A DNA stretch of 64,000 bases, from positions 62,001 through 126,000 of the forward strand of contig NZ_JAGOPN010000018.1 of assembly GCF_017991995.1 (NCBI RefSeq), read 5' to 3'. The DNA comes from Pseudacidovorax sp. (GTDB taxonomy: Bacteria; Pseudomonadota; Gammaproteobacteria; Burkholderiales; Burkholderiaceae_C). Each line of letters begins with the position of its first letter. Position 1 is the stretch's first letter. The notes below the pieces were generated by a model. It was not told the DNA's origin and made no database searches. It saw only the letters and a program-made list of their open reading frames with translations. Positions 56,552 through 64,000 of this stretch are shown one piece after another. The position numbers were made by a program, and so were the translations under genes.

Positions 56552-57328
56552 ATGCTCCACCACGGCCCCTGGCTCGACCTGCACGACGACGACGGCGGCC
56601 CCCTGGTGGTGGGCCGCGCCGGGACCGAAGCGGACCATGACACCGCCCCGCATCGCCATGTACGCGGCCAGTTGATCGGCTGCGGCCGAGGCGTGCTCAG
56701 CGTGGGCACCGACGCCGGCAACTGGGTGGTGCCGGCGCGCCATGCCGTGTGGATACCGCCGCGCGAGCAACATGCCGCCCGCATGCATGGCGCCTTCACC
56801 GGCTGGTCGCTGTACGTGGCGAGTCCGGCCTGCGATGGGCTGCCGGCCGTTCCGTGCACGCTGTCCGTCACACCGCTGCTGTGGGAAGCTGCACTGCGCT
56901 GCGCCGGACGCACGAGCGCCGGACCCGATGCCGCGCAGGACCGCTTGGCCGTGGTGATCGTGGACGAGATCCGGGGCCTGACACTGCAGCCACTGGGCCT
57001 GCCGATGCCGCGCGATGCAAGGCTGCTGCGCATCGCCCGCGCCCTGCTGGCCGCGCCCGGCGAACGCCGTTCCCTGGTGGACTGGGCGGCCTGGGCCGGA
57101 CTGTCGGACCGCAGCCTCAGCCGCCGCTTCGTCGCCGAGACCAGCCTGAGCTTCACTGCCTGGGTGCAGCGTGCACGTGTGCTGCGCTCGCTGGAATGGC
57201 TGGCCGAGGGCAGGCCTGTCACGCAGGTGGCGCTGGACCTGGGCTACGACAGCGTCAGTGCCTTCATCGCGCTGTTCAAGCGGCAACTGGGCCGCACGCC
57301 GGCAACGTACTTCGACCGCAACGCCTGA
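56552..57328 (+). CDS. AraC family transcriptional regulator
   Basis: A 258-aa regulator with an N-terminal cupin-like sensor domain (HDTAPHRHVRGQLIGCGRGV, then WVVPARHAVWIPPREQHAAR) and a C-terminal double helix-turn-helix (LVDWAAWAGLSDRSLSRRFV, then VTQVALDLGYDSVSAFIALF). The family signature near the C-terminus is complete. This NimR-type layout often controls a divergent transporter or enzyme; here the divergent gene is a PPOX flavoprotein. The cupin histidines may bind a small effector. Confidence 0.92.
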   Translation: MLHHGPWLDLHDDDGGPLVVGRAGTEADHDTAPHRHVRGQLIGCGRGVLSVGTDAGNWVVPARHAVWIPPREQHAARMHGAFTGWSLYVASPACDGLPAVPCTLSVTPLLWEAALRCAGRTSAGPDAAQDRLAVVIVDEIRGLTLQPLGLPMPRDARLLRIARALLAAPGERRSLVDWAAWAGLSDRSLSRRFVAETSLSFTAWVQRARVLRSLEWLAEGRPVTQVALDLGYDSVSAFIALFKRQLGRTPATYFDRNA

Positions 57329-57368
57329 AGCGCGTCGCCGCGCCTGGCCCGGCGACCTCGCCGCCCGC

Positions 57369-58967
57369 TCAACCCGGCTGCAGCTGGTACAGCCAGGTCT
57401 CCGTCAGCGTGACGCCGCCGTTGCGCAGGTACAGGCGCATGTCCACCGGCTCGTTGTTGCCGGGCGCGGGCGTGAAGTCGAACTGCGCACGCCAGTGGCC
57501 CGGCACGCCGTTGGGCACGGCCTCGGTGAAGACGTACGAGAAGCTGCCGCTCGACGCCGTGAGCACCGCCTCGGGCTTGACGCCGAAGGGAATGTCCTTG
57601 AGCGTGCCGCCCACGAACTCCACCATGAACTTGCGCACGCCCTGCGGACGCGGCTGACCCGGCTGGCCGCCGCGTCCGATGCGCGTGGCCACGCAGCGTG
57701 CCAGCGGGCCGGGGAAGGGCTCATCGGCCTGCCAGTACAGGCGGTAGCGCAGGCTGTAGCTGCTGCCCTTGGTGGCGGGCGCGGCCGGCACCCAGAAGGC
57801 GACGATGTTGTCGTGGATCTCGTCGTCGGTCGGGATCTCGATCAATTGCACCGAGCCATCGCCCCAATCGCCGAGCGGCTCCACCCACAGGCTCGGACGC
57901 TTGTCGTACATCACGCCGTCCTGGTAATGGTCGAAGGCGCGGTCGCGCTGCAGCAGGCCGAAGCCCTTGGGCGCGCGGTCGTTGAACTGCGAGGCGCGCG
58001 TGACGGCCGGGTTGTTGAGCGGGCGCCAGATGCGCTCGCCACCGCCCGTCCACAGCGCCAGGCCGTCGGAGTCGTGCACCTCGGGCCGCCAGTCGATGCC
58101 GCGGGCGCCCAGCGTCTCGGAGTACCAGTACATCGAGGTCAGCGGCACCAGGCCCAGGCGGCCCACATCGCGGCGCAGGAAGAGGCGCTGCTCGATGTCC
58201 ATGATGACCGCCGCCTTGCGCTGCATGACGAAGCGGAAGGCGCCGGTGACGCTCGGGCCTTCCAGCAGCGCATAGACCACGACCGTGGTGTCGTCCTTGG
58301 GCGGCTCGAACCAGAAGCGGGTGAAGTTGGGGAATTCCTCCGGCCGGTCGGCCAGGGCCACATCCAGCGCGATACCGCGGGCCGAGAGGCCGTACTGGTA
58401 GAGCTCGCCGATGGCGCGGAAGTACGAAGCGCCCAGGAAGGCCACCCAGTCGTTCTTGCGCCAGTCCAGCTTGGCCTGGTCGCCCAGGCGGCTTTCCTGG
58501 AAGCGGAAGCCGGCAAAACCTGCGCCGTCGGGCAACTGCTTGGCCGGGCTGTCGGCGGGCATGTCGAAGTAGGCGCTGTCGTAGACGATCTCGCGCGAGA
58601 AGACATCGCCGCCCGCGTTCTCCAGCACATGCATGTGCACCGGCACCTGGAAGAAGCGGCCCAGGTGGAAGAAGGTGACCGGGAAGGCGCCGGGCCCGTC
58701 CTTGAACAGCGCGTAGTCGGTGTCGAAGCGAATCTTGCCGTGGGCGTCGTAGTCGATGCGCTCCAGCACGTCCTTCGGCAGGCGGTTCTCCTGTGCATAG
58801 GGCCGGCCGGCCAGGGCCTGGGCGTCGGCCACGAGGCCGTCCCACGAGAAGGGCCGCGGCTGGCTCAGCTGCAGGGCCTTGGCGTTCTGTGCGGAGGCAG
58901 GCCGGCCCAGAAGACCCAGGGCGAAGGCGGCGGCGCCGGAAGAGACGAAGGAGCGTCGGTCGAGCAT
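57369..58967 (-). CDS. opgD: Glucan biosynthesis protein D (OpgD/MdoD)
   Basis: A 532-aa periplasmic protein of the OpgG/OpgD family for osmoregulated periplasmic glucans. The N-terminus is a twin-arginine signal (LDRRSFVSSGAAAFALG) with cleavage after ASA, so it is exported folded; OpgD, unlike OpgG, normally uses Tat. Family segments are FPVTFFHLGRFFQVPVHMHV, RAIGELYQYGLSARGIALDV, EDxRPEVHDSDGL-type WRPEVHDSDGLALWTGGGER and YDKRPSLWVEPLGDWGDGSV. No opgH glucosyltransferase is adjacent. The ATG at 58967 is chosen so that the Tat motif starts the protein. Confidence 0.92.
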   Translation of the reverse strand: MLDRRSFVSSGAAAFALGLLGRPASAQNAKALQLSQPRPFSWDGLVADAQALAGRPYAQENRLPKDVLERIDYDAHGKIRFDTDYALFKDGPGAFPVTFFHLGRFFQVPVHMHVLENAGGDVFSREIVYDSAYFDMPADSPAKQLPDGAGFAGFRFQESRLGDQAKLDWRKNDWVAFLGASYFRAIGELYQYGLSARGIALDVALADRPEEFPNFTRFWFEPPKDDTTVVVYALLEGPSVTGAFRFVMQRKAAVIMDIEQRLFLRRDVGRLGLVPLTSMYWYSETLGARGIDWRPEVHDSDGLALWTGGGERIWRPLNNPAVTRASQFNDRAPKGFGLLQRDRAFDHYQDGVMYDKRPSLWVEPLGDWGDGSVQLIEIPTDDEIHDNIVAFWVPAAPATKGSSYSLRYRLYWQADEPFPGPLARCVATRIGRGGQPGQPRPQGVRKFMVEFVGGTLKDIPFGVKPEAVLTASSGSFSYVFTEAVPNGVPGHWRAQFDFTPAPGNNEPVDMRLYLRNGGVTLTETWLYQLQPG

Positions 58968-59136
58968 AGGCAGAGGCAGGCGTTGTTCTTGTGAAGGCCG
59001 CAACCATACCGCGCTCCGGGATTCCCCTCATGTCGGAAATCCGCTTCGATGCATCCCGTTGCGTTTGGCGCCTTGGCGACGGCCCCGCGCGGCAGGCGCT
59101 CTTAAGCTGCCGCACCGAAGGAGACAGACACGCACC

Positions 59137-59907
59137 ATGGACACCTCGAACCTCTTCTCGCTCAAGGGCCGCACGGCCCTCGTCACCGGCGGCTCGCGCG
59201 GCATCGGCCGCATGATCGCCGAGGGCTACCTGGCGCAGGGCGCCCGGGTCTACATCTCGGCCCGCAAGGCCGACGCGTGCGACCAGACGGCGAAGGAGCT
59301 GTCGGCGCTGGGCCACTGCGTCTCGCTGCCGGCGGACGTGTCGACGATGGAAGGCGTACAGGCGCTGGTCGCCGCCTATGCCAAGCACGAGGACTCGCTC
59401 GACATTCTGGTCAACAACGCCGGCGCGGCGTGGGGCGCGCCCTATGAAGAGTTTCCCGAGAGCGGCTGGGACAAGGTGGTGGACCTCAACATGAAGTCGC
59501 CCTTCTTCCTGACGCAGGCGCTGACGCCCATGCTCAAGAAGGCGGCCACCGACCACCTGGCGAAGGTGATCCACATCGCCTCCATCGACGGCATCTCGGT
59601 CAACCCCTGGGAAACGTATTCGTACGCCGCCAGCAAGGCCGGCCTGATCCACCTGACCAAGCGCATGGCGCTGCACCTGGCACCGCAGCGCATCGTGGTC
59701 AGCGCCATCGCGCCGGGCCCCTTCGCCTCCAGCATGAACAAGGAGGCCCGCGACCACGCCGAGGAGGTGGCCGACCGCGTGCCGCTGCGCCGTGTGGGCA
59801 CACCGGAGGACATGGCCGGCGCCGCCATCTACCTGGCCTCGCGCGCGGGCGACTACGTGGTCGGCTCCACGCTGGTGGTGGACGGCGGCTGCGCCTGGGG
59901 GCGCTGA
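59137..59907 (+). CDS. SDR family oxidoreductase, RhlG-like
   Basis: A 256-aa classical SDR. It has ALVTGGSRGIGRMIAEGYLA, DILVNNAGAAWGAP, catalytic Ser in HIASIDGI, the YAASK pair in SYAASKAGLIHLTKRMA and the C-terminal VVGSTLVVDGGCAWG. The sequence is close in style to RhlG-type 3-oxoacyl reductases, NADPH-dependent enzymes acting on hydroxyacyl-type substrates. AAGGAG lies 13 bp before the ATG. Its 3' end overlaps the convergent EamA-type gene by 55 bp. Confidence 0.92.
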   Translation: MDTSNLFSLKGRTALVTGGSRGIGRMIAEGYLAQGARVYISARKADACDQTAKELSALGHCVSLPADVSTMEGVQALVAAYAKHEDSLDILVNNAGAAWGAPYEEFPESGWDKVVDLNMKSPFFLTQALTPMLKKAATDHLAKVIHIASIDGISVNPWETYSYAASKAGLIHLTKRMALHLAPQRIVVSAIAPGPFASSMNKEARDHAEEVADRVPLRRVGTPEDMAGAAIYLASRAGDYVVGSTLVVDGGCAWGR

Positions 59908-60827
59908 GGCCGCTCACGGCGCGGCAACCCGGCCCACGCCGCGGCACCGGCGATGAGCAGGCCGCCGAGCCAGCCCGCCGCATCCAGCCGCTCGCCCAGC
60001 AGGGCGACGGCGATCAGCGCGCCGAACAGCGGCTCGCTGCCCATCAGCAGCGCAGCCCGGCTGGGCGGCATGCGCTGCACCGCATGGTTCTGCGCGAAGA
60101 AGGCGAACACGGTGCAGCCCAGCACCAGGAAGGCCATCGCGGCCCAGAAAGCCACGGACGCGGGCGGCGGCACCCAGCCGCCTGACCCCGGCCGCAGCGC
60201 CAGCACCGAGGCCCCCAGCGCCACCACGCCGCACTGCACGGCCGTGAGCGACAGCGCCGGCAGCGCATGGCACGAGGCCAGGCGCCGCGTCAGGCACACC
60301 ATGCAGGCACGCAGCAGCGCGGCCGCCAGCATCAGCGCCGCGCCCGTGGCATGGCCCGCCGGCGCCTGGCCATCGAGCGCCAGCAAAGCGGTGCCCGCCA
60401 CGCACAAACCGGTGGCCGCAAAGAGCCGCAGCGCCGGCCGGTGGCCGGACAACGCCCAGTCCACCCAGGGCGTGAAAGCCACGCACAGGCTGATCAGGAA
60501 GGCGGCCTGACCGGCCGGCGTGCGCCGCAGGCCCTCTGTCTCGCAGACGAAGATGGCCAGCAGCAACAGCCCCAGCACCCCGCCCACCGCCAGCCCGGCC
60601 GCCCCGCCCGGGCGCCGCAGCGGTCGCAACGCGGGCGCCAGTACCGCGAAGGTGAGCGCAAAGCGCAGCGCCAGGAAGGCGGCCACGGGCATCTGGCCCA
60701 GCACCGGCTTGGTGACGGCATAGCTCGCGCCCCAGACGGCGGCCACGGCGAGCAGCAGCAGTTCAGGTGCGGCCAGGGCACCGGTGACCCGGTGGGCGCG
60801 CAGGCGGGAAGAGAACGTGATCGGCAT
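59853..60827 (-). CDS. EamA/DMT family transporter
   Basis: A 324-aa inner-membrane protein with ten predicted helices in two EamA repeats (ELLLLAVAAVWGASYAVTKP, LGCTVFAFFAQNHAVQRMPP, PLFGALIAVALLGERLDAAG). Members export amino acids or other metabolites. The ATG at 60827 (MPITFSSRLR) is chosen because the reading frame beyond it is the complement of a LysR gene. It is divergent from that LysR gene (67 bp gap), and its last 55 bp overlap the convergent SDR gene. Confidence 0.92.
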   Translation of the reverse strand: MPITFSSRLRAHRVTGALAAPELLLLAVAAVWGASYAVTKPVLGQMPVAAFLALRFALTFAVLAPALRPLRRPGGAAGLAVGGVLGLLLLAIFVCETEGLRRTPAGQAAFLISLCVAFTPWVDWALSGHRPALRLFAATGLCVAGTALLALDGQAPAGHATGAALMLAAALLRACMVCLTRRLASCHALPALSLTAVQCGVVALGASVLALRPGSGGWVPPPASVAFWAAMAFLVLGCTVFAFFAQNHAVQRMPPSRAALLMGSEPLFGALIAVALLGERLDAAGWLGGLLIAGAAAWAGLPRRERPQRPQAQPPSTTSVEPTT

Positions 60828-60893
60828 GGCGGTGATTCTTGGGCGCCATCTTTCCCACGACCAGCCGCTGCGCCGGAACAAAATCCCTTCCCC

Positions 60894-61817
60894 ATGGGAA
60901 TCAATGCGCCACTGCACCTGCTGTCCGAGATGGTGGCGTTCGCCCAGGTGGCGGAGCGCGGCAGCTTCTCGGCCGCCGCCCGCGCGCTGGGCATGACGCC
61001 CTCGGCCGTGAGCCGCCAAGTGGCGCGGCTGGAGGAGGCCCTGGGCGTGCGCCTGCTGGCCCGCACCACCCGCCAGCAGCGGCTGACCGAGGCAGGCCGC
61101 GAGGCCTTCGCCCATTGCGCCGAACTGGCGGCCGCAGCCCAGGCCACGCTGCAGGTCGGCCAGCGCTTCGCGGCGGCGCCGGCCGGCGTGGTGCGGCTGA
61201 GCGCGCCCAAGGCCCTGGCCCATCAGGTGCTGCATCCGCTGGTGCTGGAGCTGCTGGCCACGCAGCCCAACCTGGAGGTGCATCTGGTCGCCGACGACCG
61301 CGACATCGACCCGGTGCGCGAGGAGGTCGACCTGGTCGTGCGCATCACCCGCCAGCCCCCCGAAGGCCTGGCCGGCCGGCCGCTGATGCCGGTGCGCCAC
61401 CTGCTGTGCGCCGCGCCCGCCTACCTGGCAGCGGCCGGCATGCCCGCGCATCCGCAGGACCTGTCCGGCCACAGCTGCCTGTGGCTGGGCGAGCATCCGC
61501 GCGACCACCACTGGCGCTTTCGCCGCGGCGACGAGCAGGCGGAGGTGGCGGTGCATGGCCGCTATGCCGTCAACCACAGCGGCGCGCGGCTGGCCGCGGC
61601 GCGCCGCGGCCTGGGCATCGCCTGCCTGCCCGATTTCAGTGCCCGCGCCGCCCTGGCCGCCGGCGAACTGCAGCAGGTGCTGGGCGACTGGGAGTTCCTC
61701 GGCCCCTACACCGGCCAGGCCTGGCTGCTGTATCCGCCGGACCGGCACCTGCCGCCCAAATGCCGCACCGTGATCGACCATCTCGCGGCCCGCCTCTCGC
61801 CCACGCCCGATCCGTGA
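60894..61817 (+). CDS. LysR family transcriptional regulator
   Basis: A 307-aa LysR-type regulator with helix-turn-helix EMVAFAQVAERGSFSAAARA followed by LGMTPSAVSRQVARLEEALG. The effector domain begins at GVVRLSAPKALAHQVLHPLV. It is divergent from an EamA-type exporter, which it probably controls, and is followed after 7 bp by a second LysR gene, giving an unusual two-regulator operon. Confidence 0.92.
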   Translation: MGINAPLHLLSEMVAFAQVAERGSFSAAARALGMTPSAVSRQVARLEEALGVRLLARTTRQQRLTEAGREAFAHCAELAAAAQATLQVGQRFAAAPAGVVRLSAPKALAHQVLHPLVLELLATQPNLEVHLVADDRDIDPVREEVDLVVRITRQPPEGLAGRPLMPVRHLLCAAPAYLAAAGMPAHPQDLSGHSCLWLGEHPRDHHWRFRRGDEQAEVAVHGRYAVNHSGARLAAARRGLGIACLPDFSARAALAAGELQQVLGDWEFLGPYTGQAWLLYPPDRHLPPKCRTVIDHLAARLSPTPDP

Positions 61818-61824
61818 CCACCCC

Positions 61825-62718
61825 ATGACCGCCGTCCGCATTCCGCCCATCCAGTCCCTCCTGGCCTTCGAGGCCGTCGCGCGCCTGCGCAGCGTGACGC
61901 AGGCGGCGGCCGAGCTGTCGGTCACGCCCAGTGCGGTGAGCCACCGCATCCGTCAGCTGGAGACGCAACTGGGGCTCAAGCTCTTCGCGGCGCGCGGCGA
62001 GTTCCTGCCTTCGGCCGAGGGCGCGGCCTATCTGCTGCGGGTGCGCGAAGCCATGGCGGCGCTGCAGGACGCACCGCGCCCGGCCCGGGCAGCGCCCGCC
62101 TCCACGCGGCTGCGCGTGGCCGTGACGCCCACCTTCTCGCGCCAGTTGCTGTTGCCGCGGCTGGCGCTGTTCCGCCATGCCTACCCCGACATCGAGCTGA
62201 TGCTGCAGGTGGCAATTCCCATCCACAACGTGACGGCCGAGGAGGCCGACATCGAGCTGCGCTTCGGCGTCGGCCCCTTTCCGGACCGGGAGTCGATGCA
62301 CCTGCTCTCCGACGAGGTCTGCCCTGTGTGCAGCCCCGAGTACCTGGGCGAGGCCGGCCCCTTCGAGGGCGACTTCGACACCGAGGCCGAGATCGGCCGC
62401 GCCCACCTGATCCGCTCGCCGCTGGAGCCCTGGCGTACCTGGTTCCGCGCCTGCGGCATCGGCCTGCCCGAGCCCGCCTCGGGCAACCAGTTCAACGACC
62501 TGGGCCTGGTGCTGGACGCCGCCGTCGCCGGCTTCGGCGTGGCGCTGATGCGCCTCCGGCTTGGACAGGGCTGGCTGGACAGCGGCCGGCTGGTGCGCCT
62601 GTCGCGACGCAGCGTGCGTTCGCCGCACGACTACTTCCTGTGCTGGAAGCCGGGCACGCTGGAACGCTGGGAGTGCGCCGCCTTCGTCGACTGGATCCGG
62701 CAGGCGATGCGGGACTGA
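61825..62718 (+). CDS. LysR family transcriptional regulator, GcvA-like
   Basis: A 297-aa LysR-type regulator of the GcvA/AmpR-like subgroup: IPPIQSLLAFEAVARLRSVT and ELSVTPSAVSHRIRQLETQL make the DNA-binding part, and RLRVAVTPTFSRQLLLPRLA begins the effector domain. It lies 7 bp after the previous LysR gene and 290 bp before the L-lactate permease gene. Either neighbour could be its target. Confidence 0.92.
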   Translation: MTAVRIPPIQSLLAFEAVARLRSVTQAAAELSVTPSAVSHRIRQLETQLGLKLFAARGEFLPSAEGAAYLLRVREAMAALQDAPRPARAAPASTRLRVAVTPTFSRQLLLPRLALFRHAYPDIELMLQVAIPIHNVTAEEADIELRFGVGPFPDRESMHLLSDEVCPVCSPEYLGEAGPFEGDFDTEAEIGRAHLIRSPLEPWRTWFRACGIGLPEPASGNQFNDLGLVLDAAVAGFGVALMRLRLGQGWLDSGRLVRLSRRSVRSPHDYFLCWKPGTLERWECAAFVDWIRQAMRD

Positions 62719-63008
62719 GGGCGCGCTGCGCGCCGGCCGTCCGCGGGCACCTTCGCCGAGGCCCGCCGCCCCCCGTCCGGCCGGGGCAGCTTCGCCGACG
62801 CCTGCCGCACCCCAGACCGTTCGCGCTGAGCTTGTCGAAGCCCCGTCCCGCTCCTTGCCGGCCGGCCGTGAAAAAGATTCACGCCCGCCGCGCATCGTTT
62901 TCAGCCCCCCGGCCGCCGCCCGCTCCTAAAGTCGCGTCCCGTTGCGTGGCAGCCGCACGACAGGCAGCATGCCCGCACCGTCCACAACAACACGCAAGGA
63001 GACACGCC
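62719..63008. other. Upstream region of the lactate permease gene
   Basis: A 290-bp non-coding gap. It contains one REP-like element and, nearer the permease gene, AAGGAG at the expected distance before the ATG. I see no clear operator palindrome. Confidence 0.5.
62817..62843 (+). repeat. Dispersed REP-like element, copy 3
   Basis: CCGTTCGCGCTGAGC then TTGTCGAAGCCC, matching copy 1 at 32346-32373 except for two substitutions. It is in the gap before the lactate permease gene. Confidence 0.75.
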
Positions 63009-64000
63009 ATGCCCTGGCAGCAGATCTACGACCCGTTCGGCAACATGTTCATCTCCACCGCCCTCGCGGCGATCCCAGTGGTGGTGATGCTGGCCGCCTT
63101 GGGCTTCTTCCACATCAAGGCGCACATCGCCGCCGGCATGGGCCTCGTCGCCGCGCTGCTGGTGGCCGTCTTCGCCTACGGCATGCCCGCCGACCTGGCC
63201 GGGCGCGCGGCGCTCTTCGGTGCCTTCACCGGCCTGCTGCCCATCGGCTGGATCGTGCTGAACATCATCTTCCTGCACCAGCTGACCGAGCAGAACGGCA
63301 GCTTCGCGGTGCTGCAGGATTCGCTCTCGGGCATCACCGAGGACCGGCGCATCCAGCTGCTGCTGATCGCCTTCTGCTTCGGCGCCTTCTTCGAGGGCGC
63401 GGCCGGCTTCGGCACGCCGGTGGCGGTGACGGCGGCGATCCTGATCGGGCTGGGCTTCTCGCCGCTGGCGGCCTCGGGTCTCTCGCTGATCGCCAACACG
63501 GCGCCGGTGGCCTTCGGCGCGCTGGGCACGCCGGTGATCACGCTGGCCAAGGTGCACGGCTACGACCTGATGGAGGTGACGGCCATGATCGGCCGGCAAC
63601 TGCCCTTCTTCTCGCTGATGGTGCCCTTCTGGCTGATCTGGGCCTTCGCCGGCCGCAAGGCCATGATGGAGATCTGGCCCGCCATCCTGGTCACGGGCGT
63701 GAGCTTCGCGGTGCCGCAGTTCCTGGTCTCCAACTTCATCGGGCCGGAGCTGGTGGACATCATCGCGGCCGTCGTCTCGATGCTGAGCCTGGTGGCCTTC
63801 CTGCGCGTGTGGCAGCCCAAGCGCATCTGGACCTCGCCCTCGATGCGCGGCAACGACCCCAGCGCCGCCGAGGCCAAGCCGCCGCAGCCGGTGCGCCAGC
63901 ACAGCCGCGCCGCGCTGGTGCGGGCCTGGATGCCGTGGCTCATCCTGTCGGTGTTCGTCTTCGTCTGGGGCCTGCCGGCGGTCAAGACCTGGCTCAACGG
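63009..64000 (+). CDS. lldP: L-lactate permease family transporter (3' cut by window)
   Basis: The first 330 codons of an LldP/GlcA-type permease that imports lactate or glycolate with protons. Family segments are PIGWIVLNIIFLHQLTEQNG, CFGAFFEGAAGFGTPVAVTA, LIANTAPVAFGALGTPVITL and MIGRQLPFFSLMVPFWLIWA. About eight membrane helices are seen before the window ends; a full protein has ~550 aa. AAGGAGACACGCC precedes the ATG. No lactate dehydrogenase gene is in view. The GcvA-like LysR gene upstream might control it. Confidence 0.92.
   Translation, partial: MPWQQIYDPFGNMFISTALAAIPVVVMLAALGFFHIKAHIAAGMGLVAALLVAVFAYGMPADLAGRAALFGAFTGLLPIGWIVLNIIFLHQLTEQNGSFAVLQDSLSGITEDRRIQLLLIAFCFGAFFEGAAGFGTPVAVTAAILIGLGFSPLAASGLSLIANTAPVAFGALGTPVITLAKVHGYDLMEVTAMIGRQLPFFSLMVPFWLIWAFAGRKAMMEIWPAILVTGVSFAVPQFLVSNFIGPELVDIIAAVVSMLSLVAFLRVWQPKRIWTSPSMRGNDPSAAEAKPPQPVRQHSRAALVRAWMPWLILSVFVFVWGLPAVKTWLN

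Overview
This 64-kb window is a very GC-rich, gene-dense bacterial chromosome segment with about 54 protein genes and no rRNA, tRNA, CRISPR array or recognisable insertion sequence. Gene content points to a betaproteobacterium of the order Burkholderiales, most likely a Comamonadaceae-type organism. The pointers are Bug-family solute receptors, many LysR regulators, an HpaR-like MarR regulator, OpgD, AceK, a LiuR-like MerR regulator, and dispersed GTTCG(G/C)GCTGAGC(C/T)TGTCGAAGCCC elements. This assignment is inferred from families and style, not from a marker gene.

Layout. 1-6.8 kb: end of a thiamine-diphosphate enzyme, a MarR regulator, a LysR regulator divergent from an SDR/MFS pair, a PrsW-type membrane protease with a small membrane partner, and a cysteine-cluster protein. 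6.8-11.8 kb: a HAD phosphatase, then a Bug receptor/CoA-transferase/citryl-CoA-lyase-like operon facing a divergent IclR regulator, with two matching operator-like sites between them. 11.9-29.7 kb: one long leftward alpha-glucan/trehalose locus. It reads glgB, glgE, treS-maltokinase fusion, MscS-like channel, treZ, malQ-treY fusion, DUF3606, DUF3182 and an alpha/beta hydrolase, with several 4-bp gene overlaps. It encodes both the TreS-Mak-GlgE-GlgB route (trehalose to glucan) and the TreY-TreZ route (glucan to trehalose), with a membrane-tension channel in the middle, so an osmotic or desiccation stress role is likely.

30.0-33.5 kb: an ECF sigma factor, its RskA-type anti-sigma factor, a fasciclin-domain secreted protein and a DUF3455 lipoprotein. 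Four copies of an ATCC-N16-CGTA motif lie here. Three stand in front of the sigma gene, the lipoprotein gene and the fasciclin gene. The fourth points leftward into a 0.76-kb repeat-rich interval with no convincing gene. 33.7-38.8 kb: the DabA/DabB inorganic-carbon accumulation pair with a divergent LysR regulator. 38.8-42.8 kb: a TRAP transporter (DctQ, DctM, DctP) below a TetR regulator. 42.9-45.4 kb: a ferredoxin, a YchJ-type SEC-C protein and a hybrid histidine kinase.

45.5-54.4 kb: acyl-CoA dehydrogenase, a PPOX-type flavoprotein, an M20 peptidase, thiolase, isocitrate dehydrogenase kinase/phosphatase AceK, beta-carbonic anhydrase, and a LiuR-like regulator divergent from a metallo-beta-lactamase-fold hydrolase. 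This suggests acyl-CoA and acetyl-CoA metabolism plus glyoxylate-bypass control. 54.4-64 kb: a leucine-rich-repeat/protein-kinase fusion, a second PPOX flavoprotein facing an AraC regulator, OpgD for periplasmic glucans, an SDR, an EamA-type exporter, two tandem LysR regulators and the start of an L-lactate permease cut by the window end.

The strongest new signal is the ECF promoter set, including an orphan promoter into an apparently gene-free repeat interval. No clearly unprecedented protein system was found.
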